Source: an uncultured Agathobacter sp. | GTDB taxonomy: Bacteria; Bacillota; Clostridia; Lachnospirales; Lachnospiraceae | DNA length: 30,279 nucleotides | Direction of reading: 5' to 3' | Assembly (NCBI GenBank): GCA_934358675.1 | Contig: CAKRKX010000019.1 | Location: forward strand, 1 to 30,279 | Shown: one piece after another, positions 14,255-23,152 of the stretch | How positions within the stretch are numbered: the stretch's first letter is position 1 | How the letters are laid out: each line of letters opens with the position of its first letter | The notes under the pieces: generated by a model | Told to the model about the DNA's origin: nothing | What the model saw: the letters and a program-made list of their open reading frames with translations, nothing else | Databases searched by the model: none | Position numbers and translations under genes: made by a program

Positions 14255-15330
14255 TGTATCGGTACTGGTTTGACAACATAAAAGGCCTGACACCCCTCAA
14301 AAAGCGGATCCTATTGGATTTCTTCGGCTGTGCTGCGGATCTGTATCATGCGCCGGAGGATGTGATCGCAAAAGTGACCGGAATCGAGATCGAAGATCTC
14401 GGGGCAATCTTAGAGAGCCGGCGCAGATGGAGTTTGGAAGGGGCATGGAGCAGATTGCAGGAGCGGGGAATTTCGCTTGTGACGCTCGAGGATGAAACCT
14501 ATCCCTCGAAGCTGCGGGGCATCGTTGCGCCGCCGTATGCTCTGTATTATATAGGACAGCTCCCGGATGCAACGCGTAAATCCGTTGCGATCGTCGGTGC
14601 AAGGGGAAGGAGCGCATACGGAAGTCAGGTGGCGCGTGCACTTGCCAAGAGGCTTGCACAGGTGGAGGTGGATGTCATAAGCGGGATGGCGCTCGGCATT
14701 GATACGGACGGGCATATGGGGGCTTTGGACGGCGAGGGAAGAACCTATGCGGTCCTTGGCTGCGGGGTGGATATCTGTTATCCGAGGAGCAATCGCTTTC
14801 TGTATGAACAGATTCCGAAACAGGGCGGCATCCTCTCGGAATTCGTGCCCGGAACGCAGCCGCTTCCGATGCTTTTTCCGCAGAGAAACCGGATCATCTC
14901 TGGGCTGTCGGATTATGTGGTCGTGATCGAGGCACGGCTGAAAAGCGGATCGCTCATTACCGCCGATTATGCGATGGAACAGGGAAAAGAAGTTTATGCG
15001 CTTCCCGGACGCATTACGGACGAACTCAGCCAGGGATGTAATCACCTGATTCAGCAGGGCGCAGGCGTGTTTGCAAGCGTTGAGGACTTCTTAAAAGAGA
15101 TGCAGCTTTCCGGCACTTCGCCGGGCGTGCAGATGGACTTTCGGAAAAATCTTCTTGAAAAAGACGAAACGTTGGTGTATAGTTTATTCGATTTTCATCC
15201 CCTTGGTCTGGGGAGTCTGGTGGAACAGAGCCCATATACGCTTCTTGAAGTGTTAAATATCCTGGAGCGGTTGGAACAGAAGGGCTTTATCAAAGAAACC
15301 ATTCCGAATTTTTACGTTAAAACGATCTGA
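14254..15330 (+). CDS. dprA: DNA-processing protein DprA
   Basis: 358 residues. The N-terminal helical, SAM-like region (1-80) is followed by the DprA/Smf Rossmann core: KSVAIVGARGRSAYGSQVAR, VDVISGMALGIDTDGHMGAL, YAVLGCGVDICYP, LPMLFPQRNRIISGLSD and KSGSLITADYAMEQGKEVYA. The C-terminal part (about 285-358) fits the winged-helix DML1-like domain. DprA binds incoming single-stranded DNA and loads RecA. The start at 14254 follows GGGGAGGTG and overlaps the comM stop as TGATG; a longer in-frame start at 14212 is unlikely because it lies inside comM without a ribosome site. topA follows 25 bases later. Confidence 0.95.
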   Translation: MYRYWFDNIKGLTPLKKRILLDFFGCAADLYHAPEDVIAKVTGIEIEDLGAILESRRRWSLEGAWSRLQERGISLVTLEDETYPSKLRGIVAPPYALYYIGQLPDATRKSVAIVGARGRSAYGSQVARALAKRLAQVEVDVISGMALGIDTDGHMGALDGEGRTYAVLGCGVDICYPRSNRFLYEQIPKQGGILSEFVPGTQPLPMLFPQRNRIISGLSDYVVVIEARLKSGSLITADYAMEQGKEVYALPGRITDELSQGCNHLIQQGAGVFASVEDFLKEMQLSGTSPGVQMDFRKNLLEKDETLVYSLFDFHPLGLGSLVEQSPYTLLEVLNILERLEQKGFIKETIPNFYVKTI

Positions 15331-15355
15331 TAGACATCAAAGGAGCATTTTTCTT

Positions 15356-17437
15356 ATGGCAAAGTATCTGGTTATTGTGGAGTCGCCTGCAAAGGTTAAG
15401 ACAATTAAAAAATTCCTCGGCAAAAATTACGAGGTTATGGCATCGAACGGACATGTCCGTGATCTGCCGAAGAGTCAGCTCGGATTTTCTCCGGAGAACA
15501 ATTTTGAACCGAAATACATTACGATCCGCGGAAAGGGGGAAATTCTTGCAAAGCTTCGTAAAGAAGTGAAGAAAGCTGACAAGATCTACCTCGCAACCGA
15601 CCCGGACCGCGAGGGAGAGGCAATCTCCTGGCATCTGACGAAGGCGTTAAAGCTGGAGGACAAGAATGTCAGCCGAATCAGTTTCAATGAGATTACCAAG
15701 ACAGCGGTGAAGGCCTCTCTTAAAAATCCGCGTGAGATCGATATGGATCTTGTGGATGCACAGCAGGCACGAAGAATGCTGGATCGAATGGTAGGTTACC
15801 GTATCAGTCCGCTTCTGTGGGCAAAGGTCAAGCGTGGTCTCAGTGCGGGTCGTGTGCAGTCGGTAGCTCTCCGTATCGTGTGTGACCGTGAGGCGGAGAT
15901 CGATGCGTTTATTCCGGAAGAGTACTGGTCTCTCGAGGCAAGTCTTCTGCCGGAGGGTGAAAAGAAACCGATACTTGCCAAACTTACCGACAAGGACGGT
16001 AAGAAGATTGAGATTACATCCGAAGAACAGATGAATGCGATCCTTGCGGAAATTAAGGATCAGCCGTTTACCGTTACGGATATCAAGCGCGGCGAGCGCA
16101 CGAAGAAAGCGCCGCTTCCGTTTACAACCTCCACGTTACAGCAGGAGGCATCCAAGGCGCTCAACTTCCCGATCTCCAAGACGATGCGTATCGCACAGCA
16201 GTTGTACGAAGGTGTGGACATCAAAGGTCAGGGAACTGTCGGTATCATCACTTACCTGCGTACCGATTCCGTTCGTATCTCCGATGAGGCAGATGCTGCG
16301 GCAAGAGAGTTCATCGGCGGCACATATGGTGAGCAGTATCTTTCCGCAGGAGAGGGAAGCAAGAAGAACGGGGCGAAGATCCAGGATGCGCACGAAGCCA
16401 TCCGACCGACTGATATCAACCGCATTCCTTCCGAGATCAAGGAATCTTTAAGCAGGGATCAGTTCCGCCTGTATCAGCTGATCTGGAAGCGTTTCGCGGC
16501 AAGCCGTATGGCGAATGCCGTCTACGAGACGATGACAGTCAATATCGCGGCAGGTTCTTACGGATTCCGCGTATCGACATCGAAGGTTGCTTTCGACGGA
16601 TTTATGCTGGCATACACTGAGGCGGATGAGGAGAAGGATACCAAGCAGGTACTCTTAAAAGATATTGATGAGAATACGAAGCTGTCTCTTGTTGAGATGG
16701 ATCCGAAGCAGCATTTTACCCAGCCACCGGCGCATTTTACGGAGGCATCTCTGGTAAAGACGCTTGAGGAACTGGGTATTGGCCGTCCGAGTACCTATTC
16801 GCCGACGATCACAACAATCATCGCCAGAAGATACATTACCAAAGAAAATAAGAATTTATACGTCACCGAGATCGGAGAGGTGGTTAACTCGATCATGAAG
16901 GAGTCGTTCCCGACGATCGTGGATGAACACTTTACCGCGAATATGGAGTCGCTTCTCGACAGTGTGGCTGAAGGTGCAGTGAACTGGAAAACGGTCGTTG
17001 CCAACTTCTATCCGGATCTTGAGGCTGCGGTGCAGGCAGCGGAGAAGGATCTTGAGAAGATTACGATCGAAGATGAGGTTACGGACGAGATCTGTGAGGT
17101 CTGCGGCCGCAACATGGTCATCAAGTACGGACCACACGGAAAGTTCCTTGCATGTCCGGGATTCCCGGATTGCCGAAATACGAAGCCTTACTATGAGAAG
17201 ATCGGCGTTGCCTGTCCGAAGTGCGGCAAGGATATTGTCATCAAGATGACCAAGAAGGGACGCCGCTACTATGGATGTATCGATAATCCGGAATGTGATT
17301 TCATGAGCTGGGGTCGTCCGGTAGCCAAGAAATGTCCTCGCTGTGGCGGTTATATGGTGGAAAAAGGCGCCAAACTTGCCTGCGCGGATGCACATTGCGG
17401 TTATACGGAAGCCAAGGAAGCAAAAAACGAAAAATAA
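15356..17437 (+). CDS. topA: DNA topoisomerase I
   Basis: 693 residues, a type IA topoisomerase that relaxes negative supercoils. The Toprim domain has the catalytic Glu in LVIVESPAKVKTIKKFLG and TDPDREGEAISWH (about 81-93). The active-site Tyr is Tyr300 in GIITYLRTDSVR. LGIGRPSTYSPTI is also typical. The C terminus (from about 580) has three zinc-ribbon units: CEVCGRN...CPGFPDC, CPKCGKD...CIDNPEC and CPRCGGY...CADAHC, the last with an imperfect Cys pattern. AAAGGAG lies about 10 bases before the ATG. No clear terminator follows before codY, so some codY transcription may come from this unit. The dprA-topA-codY order is common in Firmicutes. Confidence 0.97.
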   Translation: MAKYLVIVESPAKVKTIKKFLGKNYEVMASNGHVRDLPKSQLGFSPENNFEPKYITIRGKGEILAKLRKEVKKADKIYLATDPDREGEAISWHLTKALKLEDKNVSRISFNEITKTAVKASLKNPREIDMDLVDAQQARRMLDRMVGYRISPLLWAKVKRGLSAGRVQSVALRIVCDREAEIDAFIPEEYWSLEASLLPEGEKKPILAKLTDKDGKKIEITSEEQMNAILAEIKDQPFTVTDIKRGERTKKAPLPFTTSTLQQEASKALNFPISKTMRIAQQLYEGVDIKGQGTVGIITYLRTDSVRISDEADAAAREFIGGTYGEQYLSAGEGSKKNGAKIQDAHEAIRPTDINRIPSEIKESLSRDQFRLYQLIWKRFAASRMANAVYETMTVNIAAGSYGFRVSTSKVAFDGFMLAYTEADEEKDTKQVLLKDIDENTKLSLVEMDPKQHFTQPPAHFTEASLVKTLEELGIGRPSTYSPTITTIIARRYITKENKNLYVTEIGEVVNSIMKESFPTIVDEHFTANMESLLDSVAEGAVNWKTVVANFYPDLEAAVQAAEKDLEKITIEDEVTDEICEVCGRNMVIKYGPHGKFLACPGFPDCRNTKPYYEKIGVACPKCGKDIVIKMTKKGRRYYGCIDNPECDFMSWGRPVAKKCPRCGGYMVEKGAKLACADAHCGYTEAKEAKNEK

Positions 17438-17464
17438 AATAAATCAATTGCGCGAAAAATATTG

Positions 17465-17479
17465 AATTGTCAGATAAAT
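17465..17479. promoter_or_regulatory. CodY-box-like operator upstream of codY
   Basis: AATTGTCAGATAAAT matches the CodY consensus AATTTTCWGAAAATT at 12 of 15 positions. It overlaps a possible -35 TTGTCA (17467-17472; with an 18-base spacer to CATAGT at 17491-17496). It lies 65-79 bases before the codY ATG, suggesting self-control by nutrient state. Confidence 0.5.
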
Positions 17480-17496
17480 AGTGATAAACTCATAGT

Positions 17497-17520
17497 TAAA
17501 TCGAAACTTTTCGCCGATAT
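17497..17520 (+). promoter_or_regulatory. Sigma-28/SigD-like -10 element before codY
   Basis: GCCGATAT (17513-17520) equals the SigD -10 consensus. TAAA (17497-17500) upstream resembles the -35 but is 12 bases away instead of the usual 15, so activity is uncertain. Transcription would start about 17 bases before the codY ATG. Confidence 0.35.
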
Positions 17521-17543
17521 ATGAGCGTAGTCAGGAGGATTGC

Positions 17544-18323
17544 ATGAGTGTACAGCTTCTGGATAAAACACGTAAAATAAACAAACTGCTTCACAATAAT
17601 AATTCGTCGAAGGTTGTTTTTAACGACATCTGTGAAGTGCTGACAGGAATTCTTGATTCGAATATCCTTGTGATCAGTAAGAAAGGCAAAGTGCTTGGTT
17701 CAAGCGTCTGCAAAGGCGTGGATGAACTGCAGGAACTGATCGTGGATGTAGTGGGCGGATTTATTGATCCGGCTCTGAACGAGCGACTGCTCGGTATTTT
17801 GTCAACCAAGGAGAATGTCAATCTCGAGACTCTTGGATTCGGAGAGGAATCGCGCCGTTACCGCGCGATCATCACACCGATCGATATCGCGGGTGAACGT
17901 CTCGGTACCTTGTTTGAGTACCGGAGCGAGAAGGAGTATGACATCGATGACATTATCCTGACGGAGTACGGAACGACGGTTGTCGGACTCGAGATGATGC
18001 GTTCAGTCAATGAGGAGAGTGCGGAGGAAGCAAGAAAAGTCGCAATTGTTAAATCGGCGATCAGTACGCTTTCGTTTTCCGAGCTTGAAGCAATCACACA
18101 TATTTTTGATGAGCTGGACGGCAACGAGGGTATTCTTGTTGCAAGCCGTATTGCGGATCGGGTCGGAATCACGAGGTCTGTGATCGTGAATGCACTTCGC
18201 AAGTTTGAGAGTGCCGGCGTTATTGAATCACGTTCTTCCGGAATGAAGGGAACATACATAAAGGTTGTCAATGATGTGGTGTTCGAGGAACTGGACAAGC
18301 TCAAGCGCGATAAGGCAAAATAA
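17544..18323 (+). CDS. codY: GTP/branched-chain amino acid-sensing repressor CodY
   Basis: 259 residues, the normal length of CodY. The N-terminal GAF-type effector domain (about 1-155) includes LLDKTRKINKLLHNNNSSKV, GSSVCKGVDELQEL and RRYRAIITPIDIAGERLGTL, the branched-chain amino acid pocket region. A helical linker leads to the winged helix-turn-helix near 195-235, with ASRIADRVGITRSVIVNALR as DNA-binding core and SGMKGTYIKVVN as wing. CodY represses nutrient-acquisition and, in several species, motility and sporulation genes when nutrients are plentiful. AGGAGG lies 7 bases before the ATG. It sits between topA and the flagellar operon; a terminator after it isolates it from flgB. Confidence 0.97.
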   Translation: MSVQLLDKTRKINKLLHNNNSSKVVFNDICEVLTGILDSNILVISKKGKVLGSSVCKGVDELQELIVDVVGGFIDPALNERLLGILSTKENVNLETLGFGEESRRYRAIITPIDIAGERLGTLFEYRSEKEYDIDDIILTEYGTTVVGLEMMRSVNEESAEEARKVAIVKSAISTLSFSELEAITHIFDELDGNEGILVASRIADRVGITRSVIVNALRKFESAGVIESRSSGMKGTYIKVVNDVVFEELDKLKRDKAK

Positions 18324-18357
18324 AAACAGAAAAATATACCATGGAATGGGGCGTTTT

Positions 18358-18395
18358 AAAGGGACTTATACAAGATATAGGTCCCTTTTTTGTTT
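18358..18395 (+). terminator. Intrinsic terminator of codY
   Basis: AAAGGGACTTATA (18358-18370) pairs with TATAGGTCCCTTT (18376-18388) over 13 bp with one G-U around a 5-base loop, followed by TTTTGTTT. It separates codY from the flagellar promoter. Confidence 0.9.
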
Positions 18396-18424
18396 ACAAA
18401 TTGTGCCTTTTTTTCCAAAAACAC

Positions 18425-18452
18425 TTGTTTTTTAAAAGAAGTATACTATAAT
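18425..18452 (+). promoter_or_regulatory. Sigma-A-like promoter of the flagellar operon
   Basis: TTGTTT (18425-18430), 16 bases, then a perfect TATAAT (18447-18452), 44 bases before the flgB ATG. No sigma-28 motif is seen here, as expected for an early flagellar operon. Confidence 0.6.
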
Positions 18453-18496
18453 TAGTATGATAGAATAATTAGGGATACTAGATGAAGGGGGTTCTT

Positions 18497-18886
18497 ATGC
18501 TTAGTACAAACGCTTTTGATTATGTCAATGTTTTGGACAAAGCTGCGGATGCCAGCTGGAAGCGAGAGACGGTTCTTGCCAACAATATTGCGAATGTTGA
18601 CACACCCGGATATAAGAGAAAAGATCTTGATTTCGAGGGGATTTTAAAGCAGGAGCTCGGACGATGCAAACACACATCGCTCGATACCAAGATTGCAAAT
18701 TTACATATGGATCATCTGAATCCTTCCGTTTATACGGATCTGTCCAATTATTCTTATCGTCTGGATGGAAACAATGTGGATATTGACAACGAGGAAGTGG
18801 AGTATGCTTCCGAGCAGATCCGTTATCAGGGAATTACTGCGGGTATTAATAACGAATTTAACCGCATGAAGTCTGTTATCAGTTAA
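18497..18886 (+). CDS. flgB: Flagellar rod protein FlgB
   Basis: 129 residues, first gene of the flagellar operon. NNIANVDTPGYKRKDLDFE near the N terminus is the rod-protein signature shared by FlgB, FlgC, FlgF and FlgG; VEYASEQIRYQGITAGINNE at the C terminus is FlgB-like. FlgB forms the proximal rod above the MS ring and is exported by the flagellar type III system without a Sec signal. The ATG at 18497 is chosen because AAGGGGG (18484-18490) lies 6 bases before it; the in-frame ATG at 18482 overlaps this ribosome site. Confidence 0.95.
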   Translation: MLSTNAFDYVNVLDKAADASWKRETVLANNIANVDTPGYKRKDLDFEGILKQELGRCKHTSLDTKIANLHMDHLNPSVYTDLSNYSYRLDGNNVDIDNEEVEYASEQIRYQGITAGINNEFNRMKSVIS

Positions 18887-18898
18887 GGAGAATAAGAG

Positions 18899-19339
18899 AT
18901 GGGATTATTTCAGTCATTTAATATCAGCGCGTCAGGTATGACCGCGGAACGTTTCCGCACAGACATTATTGCGGAGAATATTGCCAATGTAAATACAACC
19001 TCAACGGAGAGCGGCGGTCCGTACCGACGCAAGATCGTGACGTTTCAGGAACGCGCGGTTACCCCGTTCAGCCAGGTTTTTTCCGCATCGAAGAATCCTG
19101 CACTCGGCAACGGTGTCAAGGTGACATCCGTGCGAGAGGATACAGAGACGGATTTTATCAAGGAATATGATCCTTCGAATCCGGATGCGGATGCGGACGG
19201 ATATGTATCTTATCCGAATGTCAATACGGTGACCGAGATGACAAACCTGATCGATGCTCAGCGTGCTTATGAGGCGAATGCGACCGCATTTGAGGCAAGT
19301 AAGAGTATGGCACAGACCGGTCTGTCGATCGGACAGTAA
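18899..19339 (+). CDS. flgC: Flagellar rod protein FlgC
   Basis: 146 residues. The N-terminal FNISASGMTAERFRTDIIAE with NIANVNT is the rod/hook signature; PNVNTVTEMTNLIDAQRAYE and the following ANATAF are the FlgC C-terminal helix that packs in the rod core. It follows flgB by 12 bases with AAGGAG as ribosome site, the usual flgB-flgC-fliE order. Exported rod component built on the MS ring. Confidence 0.96.
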   Translation: MGLFQSFNISASGMTAERFRTDIIAENIANVNTTSTESGGPYRRKIVTFQERAVTPFSQVFSASKNPALGNGVKVTSVREDTETDFIKEYDPSNPDADADGYVSYPNVNTVTEMTNLIDAQRAYEANATAFEASKSMAQTGLSIGQ

Positions 19340-19368
19340 TTTGAAGATACACAACAGAGGGGAATTAT

Positions 19369-19680
19369 ATGGATATTAGTTCATTAGGTGGAGTTTCGTC
19401 CAGTTATCTGAATACATTCACTCCGAAGACAACGGATGTGGATACAGACAAGAACAGTTTCAGCTCGGTGCTTTCCGCAGCGATGCAGTCAATCGATGAG
19501 ACGAACGATCTGCAGAATACCGCAGAGTCCGAGGAAATACGTTTTGCACTCGGAGAGGCGGATAATACGCATGATCTTTTGATCGCTGAGACAAAAGCGA
19601 ATATTGCATTGCAGTATACCGTTGCCGTGCGAGACAAACTGGTTGACGGATACAAAGAAATTATGCAGATGTCTATCTAA
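19369..19680 (+). CDS. fliE: Flagellar hook-basal body protein FliE
   Basis: 103 residues, the normal FliE length. The N-terminal half is Ser/Thr-rich and flexible; the C-terminal half (NDLLIAETKANIALQ-like region, here HDLLIAETKANIALQYTVAV, then RDKLVDGYKEIMQM) is the helical FliE signature. FliE joins the MS ring (FliF) to the rod (FlgB), matching its place between flgC and fliF. AGAGGGG precedes the ATG. Confidence 0.94.
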   Translation: MDISSLGGVSSSYLNTFTPKTTDVDTDKNSFSSVLSAAMQSIDETNDLQNTAESEEIRFALGEADNTHDLLIAETKANIALQYTVAVRDKLVDGYKEIMQMSI

Positions 19681-19708
19681 GCGTAATTGGTAAGAGAGGA
19701 ACAAAAGA

Positions 19709-21331
19709 ATGCCGGAACAGTTACAAAAAATCATTAACCGTGTGGTGGAATGGTGGAAGAAATTTAATACAAAGCAGAAGGCTTTGATGATCAGTCTGAC
19801 GAGTATCGTGATCGTTGCACTTGTGATCCTCGGTGTGGTGATGACACGACCGACGTATACGACACTTGTTGACTGTGATACGACCAAGGAAGCCAATCAG
19901 ATCAAAGAACTTCTCGACGGAGACGGAAGTATTGACTATAAGGTTACGAATTCCACGCATTTTGAAGTAAATGTCAAGGATGAGAGCGTTGCAAACATGC
20001 TGCTTGGCTCGAACGATATCGCAACAGCCGGATACGATGTGTCAAAAGCAGATCTTTCATCGGTTGTGGATGGTGGATTTTCACGTACCGAGTCGGATAA
20101 ACAGAAATTGAACAAAGCATATCTCGAGCAGAAACTGGAGGAGGACCTTGCTGCAAATGAGATCATCAATTCCGCAACGGTTTCTCTGGATCTCCCGACG
20201 GATGACGGTACATTGATCTCGAGAATGCAGGAGGGATCTGCAAGTGTATCGCTTGATCTGAAAGAGGATCTGGACGAAGATCAGGCTTATTCGATCGCAC
20301 GTTTTGTTGCAACGCAGATCGGTAATGATTCGACACAGAATATTACGATCCTGGATCAGAGAACATCGCTCCTTCTGTATTCCGGAGCGGATCAGGATTC
20401 CGCTTCTTCTGTTGTATCGACCAATTTGGGCACAAAACAGAAGACGCAGAATATGGTCAAGGAAGAGGTCAAAGGTGTTCTTGTGAAATCCGGCATTTTC
20501 TCGGATGTGCAGGTAGGACTCAATCTGGATATGAATTTTGATTCCGTAAAGAAGAATACAACGGTTTATTCACATAACGAGGGTATGGACAACGGTGAGC
20601 TTACAAGCCGTTCGGAGTATACGGCGGACGCAACCGGAGGAATGGCCGCAACTCCGGGAACGGATTCGAACGATGATACGCCGACCTATCTGACTCAGGA
20701 CGGAGAGGTTACAGAGTCTTCCGTATCGGATATCGATTCACAGTATGCGCCGAACAAGGAAGAAACCGAGACGATCAGCAACGGAGGAACGGTCGATTAC
20801 ACGACAAGCTCTGTGGCGGTGTCGGCAACCCGCTGGGTCGTATACGATGAGGATGAACTTAAAGCAAGCGGACAGCTTGACGGAACGACATTTGAAGAGT
20901 TTAAGGCGGCACACAGTGATCCGGTACAGGTACAGGCGGATCAGGAATATATTGATATGATCGCGAAAGCGACAGGCTTTGATGCCAACAATATTTCTTT
21001 TGTCTGCTATGAACGTCCTCAGTTTGTAGAATCCAGCAGTAAGGGAATCGGATTGACAGATATTTTACAGATCGCACTTGCAGTGCTGATCTTTGCTTTG
21101 CTCGGATATGTTGTATTCCGCAGCACAAGAAAGCAGGCCGAGGAGGAAATTGAGCCGGAGCTTTCCGTGGATGCGCTGCTTGAGTCGACCGCGTCAGCAG
21201 CGGATGAGCTGGAAAATATCGGATATTCCGAGAAATCAGAGACACGTGTTCTGATTGAAAAATTTGTAGATGAGAATCCGGATGCGGCGGCATTGTTGCT
21301 GCGCAACTGGTTAAACGAAGATTGGGAGTAA
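19709..21331 (+). CDS. fliF: Flagellar MS-ring protein FliF
   Basis: 540 residues. Membrane helices lie at about 26-46 (ISLTSIVIVALVILGVVM) and 449-470 (ILQIALAVLIFALLGYVVF). Between them are the ring-building motifs: ATAGYDVSKADL, KAYLEQKLEEDLAANEIINS with ATVSLDLP, and VGLNLDMNFD, then an acidic, low-complexity loop (about 300-350). The cytoplasmic tail after 470 ends in AALLLRNWLNEDWE, the typical FliG-binding end. It forms the membrane ring on which rod, switch and export gate assemble. GAGAGGAAC lies before the ATG, and fliG begins 3 bases after the stop. Confidence 0.97.
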   Translation: MPEQLQKIINRVVEWWKKFNTKQKALMISLTSIVIVALVILGVVMTRPTYTTLVDCDTTKEANQIKELLDGDGSIDYKVTNSTHFEVNVKDESVANMLLGSNDIATAGYDVSKADLSSVVDGGFSRTESDKQKLNKAYLEQKLEEDLAANEIINSATVSLDLPTDDGTLISRMQEGSASVSLDLKEDLDEDQAYSIARFVATQIGNDSTQNITILDQRTSLLLYSGADQDSASSVVSTNLGTKQKTQNMVKEEVKGVLVKSGIFSDVQVGLNLDMNFDSVKKNTTVYSHNEGMDNGELTSRSEYTADATGGMAATPGTDSNDDTPTYLTQDGEVTESSVSDIDSQYAPNKEETETISNGGTVDYTTSSVAVSATRWVVYDEDELKASGQLDGTTFEEFKAAHSDPVQVQADQEYIDMIAKATGFDANNISFVCYERPQFVESSSKGIGLTDILQIALAVLIFALLGYVVFRSTRKQAEEEIEPELSVDALLESTASAADELENIGYSEKSETRVLIEKFVDENPDAAALLLRNWLNEDWE

Positions 21332-21334
21332 GGT

Positions 21335-22339
21335 ATGAGCGAATCTTACACAGGAGTGCAAAAGGCGGCAATCCTTCTGATTACATTGGGACCGGAGAAG
21401 GCTGCTACAATCTTTAAGCACCTGAAAGAAGATGAAATTGAAGAACTCACCCTTGAGATTGCGAATACGAGGAGTGTATCCCCGCAGACGAAGGAAGAAG
21501 TTTTGGAGGAGTTTTACCAGGTATGTCTGGCACAACAGTATATTGCAGAGGGCGGTATCGGTTATGCGAAGGAACTTCTTGAGAAAGCACTCGGAGCTGA
21601 CAAGGCACAGGGCGTTATTGCGAAACTGACGGCATCTCTTCAGGTACGTCCGTTTGAGTTTGTGCGTAAAACAGACCCGAGTCAGCTTTTAAACTTTATT
21701 CAGGATGAACATCCGCAGACGATTGCGATGATCCTGTCGTATCTGTCACCGAGTCAGGCCTCCATGGTGCTTGGCGCATTGCCGCCGGAGAAGCAGGCGG
21801 ATGTTGCAAAACGTATTGCGATGATGGACCGTACATCACCGGATGTGATCAAGGAAGTGGAGCGTGTGCTGGAGCGTAAGCTTGCATCACTTGTAAATCA
21901 GGATTACACGATCGTTGGTGGTATCGATGCGATCGTTAACATTTTAAATAGTGTTGACCGTGGAACGGAGAAACACATTATGGAGTCTCTGGAGATTGAA
22001 GAGCCGGAGCTTGCAGACGAGATCAGAAAGAAGATGTTCGTGTTCGAGGATATTCTTTTGCTCGACGACCGTGCGATTCAGCGTGTGCTGCGTGATGTTG
22101 AGAACGGCGATCTTGAACTTGCGCTTAAGAATACTTCCGAGGAAGTTCAGAATGTTGTATTCAAGAACCTGTCAAAGAGACTGGCAGCTATGATCAAAGA
22201 GGATATGGATTTTATGGGCCCGGTACGAATGAAGGATGTCGAGGAAGCACAGCAGAAGATCGTTGGTGTGATCCGAAAGCTCGAGGAAGCAGGAGATATC
22301 GTAATTTCACGTGGCGGAGGAGACGATATCGTTGTCTAA
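21335..22339 (+). CDS. fliG: Flagellar motor switch protein FliG
   Basis: 334 residues. The N-terminal domain (AAILLITLGPEKAATIFKHL) binds FliF; the middle domain has the EHPQT motif (125-129) that meets FliM; the C-terminal domain contains LLDDRAIQRVLRDVENGDLE and MIKEDMDFMGPVRMKDVEEA, the charged helix that interacts with MotA. The gene begins 3 bases after fliF with its ribosome site across the fliF stop, and its end overlaps fliH, indicating tight translational coupling. Confidence 0.97.
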   Translation: MSESYTGVQKAAILLITLGPEKAATIFKHLKEDEIEELTLEIANTRSVSPQTKEEVLEEFYQVCLAQQYIAEGGIGYAKELLEKALGADKAQGVIAKLTASLQVRPFEFVRKTDPSQLLNFIQDEHPQTIAMILSYLSPSQASMVLGALPPEKQADVAKRIAMMDRTSPDVIKEVERVLERKLASLVNQDYTIVGGIDAIVNILNSVDRGTEKHIMESLEIEEPELADEIRKKMFVFEDILLLDDRAIQRVLRDVENGDLELALKNTSEEVQNVVFKNLSKRLAAMIKEDMDFMGPVRMKDVEEAQQKIVGVIRKLEEAGDIVISRGGGDDIVV

Positions 22340-23138
22340 TTTATTGAAACAGTGTTTTGTGGTGAATTCCACAGAGGGGAACCGAATTATCAATTCCGAC
22401 CGATATATGAAGGAACATATGTCAAAGGATGGCAGTATATTGCATGAGATACCTTCGGATGAGGCGGATGAACAACCGGGACAAGAGGAAGCACTTCCGT
22501 CATTCGAGGAGGAAAAGGCGAAGATTGAGCAGTTCCGTAAGGATATGATCGCCAATGCACAGACGGTGGCAAACCAGATTACTTCGATGGCACAGTCGGA
22601 GGCAAACGGAATTCTTGATGCGGCGAAGCAGAGTGCCCAGCAATTGTTTGAAGACCAGAAAAAGCTCGGTTATGAGGAAGGCAATAAACAGAGTATGCAG
22701 GAACTGGAAGCTGCCAGGGCTCAGCTTCAGCAGGAATTTGAACAGCGCAGGCAACAGCTGCAGAGTGATTACATGTCACGCATGGAACATATGGAAAGTG
22801 ATATCGTGGATGCGGTTTCACAGGTGTTTGAAAAAGTATTCCAGATCCAGTTTTCCGATAAGAGAACGATTCTTCTGGCTTTGGTCAAAAATACGCTGAT
22901 GGATGTGGATGCGGGGAATAAAGTCCGTATTCATGTGAATGAAGCAGATCATCAGATGCTGATGGAACATCTGGATGAAATACAAAAACAGGTGGGTGGA
23001 GATGTCGCGATCGAATTTGTACAGGAAAACAAATTCGCGGACGGACAGTGCCAACTTGAAACATCTTATGGTGTCTTTGATTGCGGACTGGACACGCAGT
23101 TTGCAAATCTGATCAAAGATATTCGCTCACTAGTATAA
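22332..23138 (+). CDS. fliH: Flagellar export regulator FliH
   Basis: 268 residues. The start SNLLKQCFVVNSTEGNRIIN fits FliH from related Clostridia; the middle (about 60-150) is a long Gln/Glu-rich coiled coil (QELEAARAQLQQEFEQRRQQ); the C-terminal domain (VRIHVNEADHQMLMEHLDEI, CQLETSYGVFDCGLDTQ) resembles FliH and V/F-ATPase stator proteins. FliH binds and restrains FliI. TTG at 22332 is preferred: GGAGGAGA (22315-22322) lies 9 bases before it and the overlap with fliG is only 8 bases; GTG at 22311 would add 7 residues but overlaps more and lacks a site. Confidence 0.9.
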   Translation: MSNLLKQCFVVNSTEGNRIINSDRYMKEHMSKDGSILHEIPSDEADEQPGQEEALPSFEEEKAKIEQFRKDMIANAQTVANQITSMAQSEANGILDAAKQSAQQLFEDQKKLGYEEGNKQSMQELEAARAQLQQEFEQRRQQLQSDYMSRMEHMESDIVDAVSQVFEKVFQIQFSDKRTILLALVKNTLMDVDAGNKVRIHVNEADHQMLMEHLDEIQKQVGGDVAIEFVQENKFADGQCQLETSYGVFDCGLDTQFANLIKDIRSLV

Positions 23139-23152
23139 TAACCGGGGTACGA

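Noticed and set aside
18400..18425. CodY box in front of flgB
   Set aside because: The best alignment (around TTTTTTCCAAAAA) matches only about 9 of 15 positions, too weak to claim.
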